Of a stretch of 64,000 bases of DNA, positions 16,769 through 25,820 are shown one piece after another. The DNA is taken from positions 1-64,000 of the forward strand of contig CAADTT010000078.1 of the NCBI GenBank assembly GCA_900752065.1, written 5' to 3'. Position 1 is the stretch's first letter, and the number at the start of each line of letters is the position of its first letter. The notes beneath the pieces were generated by a model that worked only from the letters and a program-made list of their open reading frames with translations, did no database searches and was not told where the DNA came from. A program made the translations under genes and the position numbers. This DNA is from Lachnospiraceae bacterium. Its GTDB lineage: Bacteria; Bacillota; Clostridia; Lachnospirales; Lachnospiraceae.

Positions 16769-18226
16769 TTATAATGTTACTTCACAGAAGAAGGATGCGT
16801 TGTCCTGCACATCTTCTGTGGTAATAATGATCGATTTCATTCCGCTGTGGGAAGCATCCCATTCCTCATCAGCTGCGGAATTGCCGGAACGGCGATGCCA
16901 TGCAAATGCCGATGCGGATAATGTATCGGTGATATTCTTGTCCCAGGAATACACCTTGCAGTGCATCCGGCTTGTCTGACCTCTGTCACGGAAGATGTTG
17001 ACCCCGTCAACCACCAGTTCTGTTCGATACATCTTCTGGGCATTGATATCATCGACTTTCCCGGAAATTGTTTCTATTTTTGAGGTCTGACCAAACAGGT
17101 CCTCCTCCAGTGCCTCGATATTTCTGTCTTGCTTTGCCGATGCCGAAGTAAGGGTCACTCCACTTGCACCAATGGTGATGGTATTGCCGGACGGATTCAG
17201 ATAGTCCCTTGTCCGGCTGACAACCAAGTAGGTACCGTTGATTCCATGCGGTTTGGAGATGCACTCGACATACATCCTCGCCCGGATATCTTCAATATCC
17301 GCTCCGGTATCAGATTCATCTACGATGGTAAGTTCAATGCTCGTCACACCTTTTACCAAATCAGCAAGTCTGGTCTTTGCCTTTCGGAGCAGATTGGAAG
17401 GAAGGGTCACATCCTCCCACACTTCACTTACCCATATCCATCCGATCTCGGCAACGGCGGTTTCATCGCAGATATAGTTTTTGCCGTCATTGACAGACGT
17501 GATATCCACACGGGTATTGGTTTCTGTTTCATTGCCGTCCTCATCCGTACCCTTCTTTTGGGCACCAAGCGGAATGAGCGCAGTTGCCCTCTCTGTATGG
17601 TCTCGGCTTATCTTCACATCCAGAAGGTTTTTACCAAACTCCACGGTCTGCAGCGTCCGGGTGTTGAAATCTGCAAGGTAATCCAGATACTTTGTTTCTC
17701 CGGTATACCGCACTTGCAGATAGCCGCCGTGGGTATCGAGCAGCTTGCTTTTTATGGCATCCATCGTCACAGAGTATTCGGAATTGCTGTAGGAAATGTA
17801 ATCATTGTCATCTGTGACCGTAATAGTTCCCAAGGTAAACTGCTTCTGCTCTTCCACTGTCGAATTGTGAACACTGATAAAATGTTCAAGCAGCCCTCGG
17901 ATCGGACCTTTATAGGAAAAAGGAGGCTGAACAGTGTCCTTAAGATATGCAAGGCAGGACTCGCATTTCCATGTGTGTGTATTATAAAAGTCTGATCCGT
18001 CATCCATCGCACGGCCTTCAAAAACAATGGTTTCACCCTTTTTACAGATGATGACCGATGCCATTGGATGTACGGAATCCAGATAAGGATGATTGTAAGG
18101 AGCAGAAAGGGTAAGAAAGTCGATGCTCTCCGCATCCTCGGACACCTTTGCCTGCGTGATTGCCAGCTTGGAGAGGTTCGGATGATAGAACAGACTGCCG
18201 TCCACATAAATACGAAAAAAGCTCAT
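16769..18226 (-). CDS. Phage tail endopeptidase-like / tail tip protein
   Basis: Protein of 485 residues. Residues 1-330 resemble the prophage tail (Tal/Gp18-like) family that forms the baseplate hub (FRIYVDGSLFYHP, LDVKISRDHTERATALIPLGA). The C-terminal part holds Ig-like segments. It directly follows the Dit gene with a 4-bp overlap, the usual order Dit then Tal. I see no separate catalytic lysin domain, so cell-wall degradation by this protein is not supported. Confidence 0.85.
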   Translation of the reverse strand: MSFFRIYVDGSLFYHPNLSKLAITQAKVSEDAESIDFLTLSAPYNHPYLDSVHPMASVIICKKGETIVFEGRAMDDGSDFYNTHTWKCESCLAYLKDTVQPPFSYKGPIRGLLEHFISVHNSTVEEQKQFTLGTITVTDDNDYISYSNSEYSVTMDAIKSKLLDTHGGYLQVRYTGETKYLDYLADFNTRTLQTVEFGKNLLDVKISRDHTERATALIPLGAQKKGTDEDGNETETNTRVDITSVNDGKNYICDETAVAEIGWIWVSEVWEDVTLPSNLLRKAKTRLADLVKGVTSIELTIVDESDTGADIEDIRARMYVECISKPHGINGTYLVVSRTRDYLNPSGNTITIGASGVTLTSASAKQDRNIEALEEDLFGQTSKIETISGKVDDINAQKMYRTELVVDGVNIFRDRGQTSRMHCKVYSWDKNITDTLSASAFAWHRRSGNSAADEEWDASHSGMKSIIITTEDVQDNASFFCEVTL

Positions 18227-18873
18227 AGCCGCCCCTCCTTATATCGAAAAGTAGTACTTCCCGTACCACTGACCTTTACTGTATTCTCTCCTCTTGTCAG
18301 TTCCAATTCCGGAAACTCCCATGTTCCGGTGCTCACAGATTTCTGAAAAGTATCTGTACCGACCTTCCAACTGAAAGCTGTATCTGCTGTGGTGGTAATC
18401 ACCGGAACAACAGGCATGAAGTCATTAAGCAAAGTTACCGTACCGCTCCCAGAAATCGTCACCACTGTTTCTTCAACATGGTAGCGAAAAGAATCCCCAT
18501 CTGTGCAGGAAATGGTAAGCTGTCCCTTGCCCGTCAAAGGGTTGTACGCAGTTATACATTCCAGAGTGCCAATGGCATACAGTTCCGGCTCATCATTGCA
18601 AATGACACGGCAAAGCCGTCCTGAAATACGGTTGACTGTGTTTTCCACCATCGTGTTGAACATACTTCTGCTGCCGAGCATGGACAGCGTGATATCAAAA
18701 GAACGAGGCTGGTAGGAAACTCGCCCTAAAGCCTCAGTGTATCTGATTGGGGAATTTCTCCCCGGTACGGTTATCGTCTCAGACTGAGGCTGCGGTGTGG
18801 GGAAGTCGATGCTTTCCCTTAACCACCCCAGCCCGAGCATAGAGATACCGTTTATCAAAATATCTGGTTTCAT
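18223..18873 (-). CDS. Distal tail protein (Dit)
   Basis: Protein of 216 residues with a sipho-tail N-terminal domain (ILINGISMLGLGWLRESIDFP, VPGRNSPIRYTEALG). It forms the hexameric ring that joins the tail tube to the tip. Its length is at the short end for Dit proteins, consistent with no inserted carbohydrate-binding module. It overlaps the tape measure gene by 4 bp. Confidence 0.88.
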   Translation of the reverse strand: MKPDILINGISMLGLGWLRESIDFPTPQPQSETITVPGRNSPIRYTEALGRVSYQPRSFDITLSMLGSRSMFNTMVENTVNRISGRLCRVICNDEPELYAIGTLECITAYNPLTGKGQLTISCTDGDSFRYHVEETVVTISGSGTVTLLNDFMPVVPVITTTADTAFSWKVGTDTFQKSVSTGTWEFPELELTRGENTVKVSGTGSTTFRYKEGRL

Positions 18874-21800
18874 AGGCTCAACCTCGCATTCAGTTTCTGA
18901 TTCTGACCCAGACCGCTGTCAATTGCCGGAAGAAGTCTGCCGACCAAAGTTCCATCATCCAGATAGATTCCCTTGCCGCTGTTCGCTGCAATGATAGACA
19001 GGTATTTCTCCACATTGTCGTTATTCAGTCTGCTTGTCAGAATGTTTTCCAGTTCCTTATAAAAAGCACTCAACGGAAGAACTGCCTCCGCTCCAGCTTC
19101 TCCTCCTGCCATTAACGAACTTCCATTCATACCGAAAACGGTAGGTCTCGTCAGAATGCCGCCCTCCTTATACCAAGAGATAGACAGATGTGGTACGCTT
19201 GGCGGTGCAATAGACAGGCTTCCCGAAATACTGAAATGTGGCAGCTTGATATGCGGCAACTGAAGTTTCAGACCGGAGAAGAACCCGCTAATCTTATCCA
19301 GTGATGCCTTTATAGTGTTCTTCGCCGCCTCGATTGGTGTAGTTATAGCACTCTTGATGCCATTCCACACGGAAGTGGCTGTGGACTTGATGCCGTTAAA
19401 GACAGAGGATACTATACTCTTTACCGAATTAAATACGGAGGACACCTTACTGTTGATGCCGTCCACCACCGTGGATATGGTGGTTTTAATGCCGTTCCAC
19501 ACGGTGGATGCCACTGTTTTAATGGTATTAAATACAGTACTGACGGTTGTCTTGATGCCATTGAGTACCGTGGATACCTTAGTACTGATTGCTGTCCAAA
19601 CAGTAGAAATGACCGTACTGATGGCAGTCATTACTGTGCTGATCACATTGCTGACCGCATTGATGGCACCGGAAACAATCGACTTGATGGTCTCCCACAC
19701 AGTTGTGATAGTCTCTTTGCAATTTTCCCAGATAAATCGGAATGGCAGTGTGATAATATCAAAAGCCGCCTCCAGAATTGCTCCAATAAACTGAATTCCA
19801 ACAGATACCACATTTTTGATCGACTCCCATATTCCTGTAAAGAAGGCCACAATGCCGTTCCAGATATTCATAAAGAAAAAGGAAATGCCTGTCCATACTT
19901 CATTCCAGGAAGTACCGAACCACCCAAGAAATACATCAGCTACTTCTTTCAGCATTTCAAGAACAGTAGAGAACACACTCGTGATGCCACTCCAGATACC
20001 GGAGAAGATCTCCGTTATGCCGTTCCACATCTGCGACCAGTTTCCTGTGAACAGTCCTATGAAAACATCCAGTATACCGACGATCACATCAAGTACCGTT
20101 CCAAGGACTGTACTGATAAGGGAAAAAGCCGCCTCAAATACCGGAGCAAGCATGCTACAGAAACCATCCCAGATTGATTTTAGGACTTCCACAATATTCT
20201 GGAAATCAAATCCAAGAGCATTCAGTCTCTCTGTGATTGCCTGCCCGAATTCCTCAAATTTTGTTTTGATTCCTTCCCAGATACCTGTTATCGCAGCACG
20301 AAATTCCTCATTGGTATCCCATAGATGTTTGAAAGCAGCCGCAAGTGTTGCCACAATTGCCACTACTGCAAGAACAGGACCGGCAACGGCTCCGAGGGCA
20401 CTGCCGAGTGATGTGATCGAACCGCTGCTGCCTGCAATCTTCACTCCGAGTTTTGCCACCCCTTTCGTCAAAGACGAGAAGGTCTTCATGGTCGTACCCA
20501 CCGTGGATATGGTTTTACCAAGTACGATAAGAAGCGGTCCTATTGCCGCTGCAAGAGCTGCGCTCTTTAGTATGGTTTCTTTCTGTGCATCACTCATACC
20601 GTTCAGCTTATCCACGAATGCCTGGATCTTCTCCACTGCACTTCGCACCATCGGCATCAGTATCTCACCGAATGAAATAGCCAAACCCTCAAGAGCCGAT
20701 TTCAGCAACGTCAGCTGACCGGAAAGGTTATCAAGCTGTGTATCTGCCATCTGCTGTGCAGCACCGCCGCTATTAACAATGGACTGTTGCAGTTCATCCC
20801 AGGTATCCCCGGTATTTCCAAGAAGGGCATTTACCGCAGACAGGTCGGTCTTATTGAAGATCTGACTGATGATATTTGCTTTCTCCTGGGAAGTCATGCC
20901 GTCCATACTGGCGTTCAGGTCACCCAGAATATCGTTCAGCGAACGCATATTGCCTTCGGAGTCATACACAGATACCCCCAGTGCCTCCATCTGCGAAGCC
21001 GCCTTATCAGTCGGATTCTGAAGAGAAAGGATTACATTTCGCAGATGGGTACCGCCCTCGGCACCTTTGATACCGTTATTAGCGAGGATACCGAGTGCAG
21101 TATTTAGTTCCGCAGTACCGCCTTTGACTGTTCGTGCCGTAGCGCCAATAGTCAGGATGCCCTCACCAAGCTGTGCCACAGAGGTGTTGGTGGAGGATGC
21201 GGTCTTTGCCATCTGATCCACCATAGTATCTGCCTCGGATGTTTCCATACCAAGAGCAGACATGGCATCAGTGACCATATCAGACGCACTTGCAAGGTCA
21301 ATACCGCCTGCCGCCGCAAGGTTCAGAACGGTCGGTAGTGTATCGTAAATTTCCTGTGTCTCATACCCTGCAAGAGCAAGATAGTTCATGGCATCCGCAC
21401 ATTCACTTGCACTGAATGCCGTTTCAGAACCCATCTGTTTAGCCAGATTACGGAGAGCATCCACTGTGTTTACAGACTCTCCGTTCAGTTCAGACATGGC
21501 ATCTTTCGTAATGCCCATCGTGGCCTGAACTTGGCTCATGGAAGAATCAAAGTCGGCAGTTGTTTTAACAGCGGCTGTACCGAGTGCAGTCACTCCTGCA
21601 GTTACCGGAAGAAGACTCTGACCAACTCCGGTCATCTTGTTTCCTACAGATTCTAACTTGCCGCCGATTTCTTCGATTCTTGCTAAAGCCGCATTGGAAT
21701 CGATAGCCTGCTCCTGCAGGCGTTTCAACTCCTGTTCTGTTTCAATAATCTCACGCTGAAGAGCATCATACTTGTCCTGACCGAGATTACCGCTTTCAAA

Positions 21801-22055
21801 CTGTGCCTTAACCTGTTCCTGTGCTGTCTTTAAGGATTCCAGTTTCTCGGATGTGGCGGCAATGGCATCCTTCAGCAGTTTCTGCTTCTGTGTCAGCAGT
21901 TCCGCATTTGATGGGTCAAGTTTCAGTAGCTTATTCACATCCTTTAATGCAGACTGCGTATTCTTAATAGTGGAATTGACTCCCTTCAACGCATTCTGCA
22001 AGCCTGTGGTATCACCGCCAATCTCAACGGTTATGCCCTTAATCCTGCTTGCCAT
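18870..22055 (-). CDS. Phage tail tape measure protein
   Basis: Protein of 1061 residues, the largest in the late operon. It has an N-terminal coiled coil (30-125), a TP901-type core (about 165-480: FSASECADAMNYLALAGYE, GIKGAEGGTHLRNV), hydrophobic segments near 520-690, and a striking run of short repeats of the type STVWNGIKTTIS between about 770 and 900. It sets tail length and is expelled ahead of the DNA. RBS AAGGAGGTG. Confidence 0.94.
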   Translation of the reverse strand: MASRIKGITVEIGGDTTGLQNALKGVNSTIKNTQSALKDVNKLLKLDPSNAELLTQKQKLLKDAIAATSEKLESLKTAQEQVKAQFESGNLGQDKYDALQREIIETEQELKRLQEQAIDSNAALARIEEIGGKLESVGNKMTGVGQSLLPVTAGVTALGTAAVKTTADFDSSMSQVQATMGITKDAMSELNGESVNTVDALRNLAKQMGSETAFSASECADAMNYLALAGYETQEIYDTLPTVLNLAAAGGIDLASASDMVTDAMSALGMETSEADTMVDQMAKTASSTNTSVAQLGEGILTIGATARTVKGGTAELNTALGILANNGIKGAEGGTHLRNVILSLQNPTDKAASQMEALGVSVYDSEGNMRSLNDILGDLNASMDGMTSQEKANIISQIFNKTDLSAVNALLGNTGDTWDELQQSIVNSGGAAQQMADTQLDNLSGQLTLLKSALEGLAISFGEILMPMVRSAVEKIQAFVDKLNGMSDAQKETILKSAALAAAIGPLLIVLGKTISTVGTTMKTFSSLTKGVAKLGVKIAGSSGSITSLGSALGAVAGPVLAVVAIVATLAAAFKHLWDTNEEFRAAITGIWEGIKTKFEEFGQAITERLNALGFDFQNIVEVLKSIWDGFCSMLAPVFEAAFSLISTVLGTVLDVIVGILDVFIGLFTGNWSQMWNGITEIFSGIWSGITSVFSTVLEMLKEVADVFLGWFGTSWNEVWTGISFFFMNIWNGIVAFFTGIWESIKNVVSVGIQFIGAILEAAFDIITLPFRFIWENCKETITTVWETIKSIVSGAINAVSNVISTVMTAISTVISTVWTAISTKVSTVLNGIKTTVSTVFNTIKTVASTVWNGIKTTISTVVDGINSKVSSVFNSVKSIVSSVFNGIKSTATSVWNGIKSAITTPIEAAKNTIKASLDKISGFFSGLKLQLPHIKLPHFSISGSLSIAPPSVPHLSISWYKEGGILTRPTVFGMNGSSLMAGGEAGAEAVLPLSAFYKELENILTSRLNNDNVEKYLSIIAANSGKGIYLDDGTLVGRLLPAIDSGLGQNQKLNARLSL

Positions 22056-22069
22056 ATTCGCTCACCTCC

Positions 22070-22267
22070 TTAGAATTTGTCAAATTCCTCCTGTCCTGCG
22101 ATTACGGTATTGCTGTATTTCACACTGTCATTTCCTTTTTCCGTCCACATATCCATAACAAGACCGATAGTAAGAAGGTCAAGGTCGGCAATGCTGATAC
22201 CTATTTCCGTGCAGCGCAGAAGGAATAAGGGAGTTGTCATTTCCCGGCTACTGCGGTTAAGTTTTTT
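22070..22267 (-). CDS. Tail assembly chaperone, -1 frameshift extension
   Basis: Second reading frame of the tail chaperone pair (gpGT-like). The upstream ORF contains the in-frame slippery heptamer A AAA AAC (22261-22267). A -1 slip there continues as LNRSSREMTTPLFLLRC and ends 15 bp before the tape measure start. The extension contains SIADLDLLTIGLVMDMW and ends QEEFDKF, the conserved motifs of the T part in siphoviruses of Gram-positive hosts. An internal ATG at 22240 also exists, but expression by frameshift is the established mode for this gene pair. Confidence 0.8.
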   Translation of the reverse strand, partial: KKLNRSSREMTTPLFLLRCTEIGISIADLDLLTIGLVMDMWTEKGNDSVKYSNTVIAGQEEFDKF

Positions 22268-22611
22268 TTAGACTGAACATCTGTGATAAGGTTCGTACCC
22301 CACAGTTCCAGGATTTCCGGCAGAATCTCATAAATTGAGAACATTTCAAACTGATCAAGCCAGTCATCAATGTTATCCGGGATGGTATGGTCTGCATGGA
22401 AAGCCATGATGTACGCCACATTCTCGAAGATCTCCAGGTCTTCAATTTCAAAAGACCCACCCTCGCTGGTCTTTCCCTTATAGGACTTTTCCAGTCTGGA
22501 CAGGTCTTTAAAAATATCCCTCTTGAACTTGATACGGTACAATCGGGGGATGGTTGCGGAGGATCGGAATGCCACCTCCTTGTCACCGATCTTTACTGTT
22601 TTCTGCAGCAT
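22237..22611 (-). CDS. Tail assembly chaperone (gpG-like)
   Basis: Protein of 124 residues located between the major tail protein and the tape measure gene, where tail assembly chaperones are always found. Sequence features: KIGDKEVAFRSSATIPRLYRIKFKRDIFKDL and a helical C-terminus ending KKNLTAVAGK. Near its end it carries an A8 run with the heptamer A AAA AAC in the correct frame for a -1 shift into the 22070-22267 extension. The short and long forms together coat the tape measure protein before tube polymerisation. Confidence 0.87.
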   Translation of the reverse strand: MLQKTVKIGDKEVAFRSSATIPRLYRIKFKRDIFKDLSRLEKSYKGKTSEGGSFEIEDLEIFENVAYIMAFHADHTIPDNIDDWLDQFEMFSIYEILPEILELWGTNLITDVQSKKNLTAVAGK

Positions 22612-22625
22612 ATCTCACACCTCCA

Positions 22626-23210
22626 TTAACCTTTTGCTTCCTCTTCCTGAGGAATGTAGACCGACTTATACCAATTCGCATAGGTTTCCGCAGAGGTCGT
22701 ATCTCCGGTACGGCTCTTTACAAGACCATCTTCACGAGGATCGGCAGTCAAAGAAAGCGTCTCCGTTCCCGGCTCAATCTTGTCCTCTTTGGTTTCAGAC
22801 TCGATGGAAGGACGGGATGCGGTACAATTGTACATCACATGACGAATGGCACGGACATCACCGTCAAACTCAAAGAGCAATGCGAATTTCACACTGCCCG
22901 CATTATCTGACTTCTCCACAAGGACTCCATTGGAATCCAGTTTTTCCTGAAGAATATCGGTACGGAACCACTCAGGAATGAGTGCAATTTCCAGATCACC
23001 GCTGTAGCCATTGTTGGTATTAGATCGGAAATATACAATACCGTCTGCATAGAAGGGACTGGAATCACCCTCGGCATCCAGACTGATGCTGACTGCACCG
23101 GGAATTGCCTGGGGTGCTTCATAGGTATATTTGGTAACATCGTCTTCCGTAGTTTCCGTCAACTTTGCCGCATGGACATTCTTCAGATTGTATTTCACTT
23201 TATTACCCAT
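22626..23210 (-). CDS. Major tail protein (phi13-type)
   Basis: Protein of 194 residues matching the phi13-family major tail tube protein pattern: NKVKYNLKNVHAAKLT at the start, then YEAPQAIPGAVSISLDAEGD, DGIVYF, GYSGDLEIALIPEWFR and GDVRAIRHVMYNCTASRPS. It forms the tail tube. RBS GGAGG lies ahead of the ATG. The gene order head closure, tail completion, major tail, chaperone and tape measure is standard. Confidence 0.93.
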   Translation of the reverse strand: MGNKVKYNLKNVHAAKLTETTEDDVTKYTYEAPQAIPGAVSISLDAEGDSSPFYADGIVYFRSNTNNGYSGDLEIALIPEWFRTDILQEKLDSNGVLVEKSDNAGSVKFALLFEFDGDVRAIRHVMYNCTASRPSIESETKEDKIEPGTETLSLTADPREDGLVKSRTGDTTSAETYANWYKSVYIPQEEEAKG

Positions 23211-23215
23211 AGCTT

Positions 23216-23533
23216 TTAAGCCTCCATTTCAAAAGAGTAAAGGACTTCATACAGTTTCTCGCTCTCGATCCAGATCTCAGAGCGGTCATAAAAAATGCCA
23301 TGCTCATCCAGCACAGCTTCCAGTTGTCTCTCCACCGATAAGTCCTTGGTATCGGTATAGAGTTCAATATGAACTTCGTTGATTTTGTAATAGGCTTTAC
23401 CGTCAGCGGAAAAGTTGTCCGAATCCGGCAGCAGATAGCAGATGAAAGGCGGTTCTGGAGATTCGCCCTCTGCAAAATGATCGTAGGCAAAAGGGATACC
23501 CACTGCCTTCAAAATCTCTAGCAGTTTATCCAT
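23216..23533 (-). CDS. Phage tail completion / terminator protein
   Basis: Protein of 105 residues between the gp10-like gene and the major tail protein, the slot of the tail terminator (gpU-like) protein. It has a mixed alpha/beta pattern with IPFAYDHFAEGESPEPPFICYLLP and VHIELYTDTKDLSVERQLEAVLDE. The call rests on the pattern and the position. RBS AGAGGTG. Confidence 0.8.
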   Translation of the reverse strand: MDKLLEILKAVGIPFAYDHFAEGESPEPPFICYLLPDSDNFSADGKAYYKINEVHIELYTDTKDLSVERQLEAVLDEHGIFYDRSEIWIESEKLYEVLYSFEMEA

Positions 23534-23909
23534 TGCGTATACACCTCTCGATTTCCTGTTCTAGCTGTTCGATGCCGGACTGCTCTGCCGAAGCGATGTG
23601 CGGTCTTGCCGCTACACGTCCACCGCCACGCTTTGCATGACCGTGTTCCAACAGATGGGCAAGCTGATAGCGGTTACGGGAATACACGGTGATCTCCAAC
23701 TTGTTGGAAGATTCCGCAGTATTCTTTGTTGCCCAGCTTTTCTTGTATGCACCCGTTCTTGTAGGTGCGCCTGCCTGTATCTCTGTTTTTACAACTTTGG
23801 CCGCTTTCGTGACGGCTGACTTCACACCGTCAGATGTGGCTTCTGCATAGTCGTTCAGTTCCTTCATGATGGCATCAGCCATATTTCCGATGGATACCTT
23901 CGTTGCCAT
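23526..23909 (-). CDS. HK97 gp10-like head-tail connector protein
   Basis: Protein of 127 residues from the ATG at 23909, which has GAGGCGG upstream; a longer in-frame start at 23933 also exists. The motif GAPTRTGAYKKSWATKNT and the R-x-QLAHLLEHGHAKRGGGRVAARPHI segment are hallmarks of the HK97 gp10 / phi13 head-tail joining family. It overlaps the next gene by 8 bp. Confidence 0.88.
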   Translation of the reverse strand: MATKVSIGNMADAIMKELNDYAEATSDGVKSAVTKAAKVVKTEIQAGAPTRTGAYKKSWATKNTAESSNKLEITVYSRNRYQLAHLLEHGHAKRGGGRVAARPHIASAEQSGIEQLEQEIERCIRNG

Positions 23910-23911
23910 AA

Positions 23912-24244
23912 TTACCGCCTCACTTTCGAGCAACGGAATTTCAGACTCTTCCGCTTATTATTCTGATGGTCAACTGCAATAATGTTATACAATTCACCGC
24001 CGTACACAATGCGGTATCCGGAAGGCGTGACTGCCGCCGTTTCACTTGAATACCGGACGGTAAAGGTAAGGTCTGTGGATTCCAAGATTTCCCCAGCGCG
24101 GTATATTTCTGTGCCACTCTCGCCGCCGATGGTGGCATAACACGAGAAATAGTCCGTCCAAGTATTTTTCCGGTTTCCGATAGCATCCGATATGACCGCA
24201 TTTTTCTGTATCTGTATCCGAAGATTCAAAAGTCCGATATCCAT
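23912..24244 (-). CDS. Phage head closure protein (head-tail adaptor)
   Basis: Protein of 110 residues with the SPP1 gp16-like pattern: IGLLNLRIQIQKNAV, RKNTWTDYFSCYATIGGESGTE, and the beta-strand end YNIIAVDHQNNKRKSLKF. It closes the head after packaging and joins the tail. Its start overlaps the stop of the upstream connector gene. Confidence 0.88.
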   Translation of the reverse strand: MDIGLLNLRIQIQKNAVISDAIGNRKNTWTDYFSCYATIGGESGTEIYRAGEILESTDLTFTVRYSSETAAVTPSGYRIVYGGELYNIIAVDHQNNKRKSLKFRCSKVRR

Positions 24245-24519
24245 CAGAATGCCTCCTTTCGGCTCCCGGAAAGCAATGCCCTTAGAGACAGCGTGAGCGC
24301 CTTATGGTCAGCTTCCTCCCGATGCTCGTAAAGGTACGCAGTCGCATACAGTACAGCCACTCTTGCGTTCGGCTCGATTTCCAAATCCGATAATTCATCG
24401 GTGCGGAGAATATCCATGCAAAGCCTTCTGGCGGCAGTCAGGAAACTCTCAATCAAGCGGTCATCATCCTCTGTATCAACTCGAAGATAGTTCTTTGCTT
24501 CATCCAGGGTAATGATCAT
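24244..24519 (-). CDS. Phage gp6-like head-tail connector
   Basis: Protein of 91 residues with the family start ITLDEAKNYLRVDTEDDDRLIESFLTAA and the helical body of gp6-like connectors (ARVAVLYATAYLYEHREEA). It forms a ring below the portal. It lies first after the capsid gene, separated by a perfect hairpin. Confidence 0.88.
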   Translation of the reverse strand: MIITLDEAKNYLRVDTEDDDRLIESFLTAARRLCMDILRTDELSDLEIEPNARVAVLYATAYLYEHREEADHKALTLSLRALLSGSRKEAF

Positions 24520-24545
24520 TCATACCACCACCTTTCTGTAAAATG

Positions 24546-24575
24546 GGTGATGCCACCCCGAAGAATGGCATCACC
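24546..24575. terminator. Perfect hairpin between capsid and connector genes
   Basis: GGTGATGCCA (24546-24555) pairs with TGGCATCACC (24566-24575) without mismatch around a 10-nt loop. On the minus strand only a short CATTTTAC follows. It is probably a partial terminator or mRNA stabiliser that keeps capsid mRNA above the level of downstream genes. Confidence 0.65.
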
Positions 24576-24588
24576 AGATTACTCGGAC

Positions 24589-25806
24589 TTAGGCTCCAGC
24601 GGCACCCTTCATCTGAAGCACCTTGATGGCTTCAGGAAGAACCAGCTTGCCGTCCACACGCTTGGATGCCAGGAAGCCGACCTGTCCCATATCCGCATAA
24701 CGCTCATTGAGACGCTTGAAGGTAATGCCCTGGCGATCACCGATCCAGTAGTAGGAAAGGTCACCGAACATGATCACCTTGGCACCGGCGGCAATCTCCG
24801 GCATATAAGGGGAAGTCAGAATCTTCTTGCCCAGGAGGGTCTCATGGTCACCCTCATGGAGAGCAGGCTGCCACAGATACTGACCGTTGGAATCCTTCAG
24901 CTTACGAACCGCACGAACGGTGGAATCGTTGAGAATCCACACTGCATTCTTGCGGTAAGGACCCTTCACGCTGTAGTAGAGGTCGATGATCTCATCAGCA
25001 GTGATGGCCTTCTCGCTGGCCGCAGTCACGCCGACTTCTGCACCGCCAGCAGCGTTCAGAATACCAGTAGGCTTCTTATTGCCGTCACCGACAATGAATG
25101 CCTCCTCTTCCTTGGCACCGATACGGCGGGCGAACTCTTCCTGGAAATACTTCTCCAGATCGAAGGCGGAGTCGTTCAGAAGCTCCTCGGAAACCTTGAT
25201 GACCGTACCGACCTTGTGTGCATCGATCTGCTCCTGGCCGAATACATCATCGCTGTCACCGTAGGAACCGCCCTCATCGATCCAGTTGGCAGAACCCTTG
25301 GTACGAACCACAGGAATCTTGTGGACACCGTTGGAAGTGGTGAACACATGTGCGAGAGAACGGATGGAACCTTCGTCCTCCATGCCGGAAACCAGGGTGT
25401 TCTCAAACTCATCAGGAACCAGATAGCCGCCCTCGGAGTCAACACCCTCGGACAGGGCATTTCTCACTTCGTAGGAAACACCGTCCTTGGCACGGACCTG
25501 AGTCCAGAATGCCTTCGTATAGGCATCGGAAGCACGGCCGACCTTGGTGTCCGGCTTCTTGGTATTCTCAGGCTTCTCGGTAATCGGCGTAGAAACGGGT
25601 GCAGCCATCTCACGCTCCATCGCATCCAGACGCTCCTGGCGTTCGATCTCCTTGCCCAGGTTCACGATGTCCTGCTCCAGGCCCTCGTAAATCTTGACAT
25701 TCTCAGGAGAGAGGATGCCCTTATCGTCACGGTTGGCAGTCAGGAAAGCCTGTGCCTTATCCCAAGCCTTAGCGCGCTGGGTACGCAGTTCATTGATCTT
25801 GCTCAT
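24589..25806 (-). CDS. Phage major capsid protein, HK97 fold
   Basis: Protein of 405 residues. The first 100 residues form a charged coiled-coil delta/scaffold region (NVKIYEGLEQDIVNLGKEIERQERL). The HK97-fold capsid domain follows, with SEGVDSEGGYLVPDEFENTLV, FDLEKYFQEEFARRIGAKEEEAFIVGDG and PYMPEIAAGAKVIMFGDLSYY. Cleavage of the N-terminal part by the adjacent ClpP-like protease is expected. RBS AAGGAGG. Confidence 0.95.
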   Translation of the reverse strand: MSKINELRTQRAKAWDKAQAFLTANRDDKGILSPENVKIYEGLEQDIVNLGKEIERQERLDAMEREMAAPVSTPITEKPENTKKPDTKVGRASDAYTKAFWTQVRAKDGVSYEVRNALSEGVDSEGGYLVPDEFENTLVSGMEDEGSIRSLAHVFTTSNGVHKIPVVRTKGSANWIDEGGSYGDSDDVFGQEQIDAHKVGTVIKVSEELLNDSAFDLEKYFQEEFARRIGAKEEEAFIVGDGNKKPTGILNAAGGAEVGVTAASEKAITADEIIDLYYSVKGPYRKNAVWILNDSTVRAVRKLKDSNGQYLWQPALHEGDHETLLGKKILTSPYMPEIAAGAKVIMFGDLSYYWIGDRQGITFKRLNERYADMGQVGFLASKRVDGKLVLPEAIKVLQMKGAAGA

Positions 25807-25820
25807 AATAAGAATCCTCC

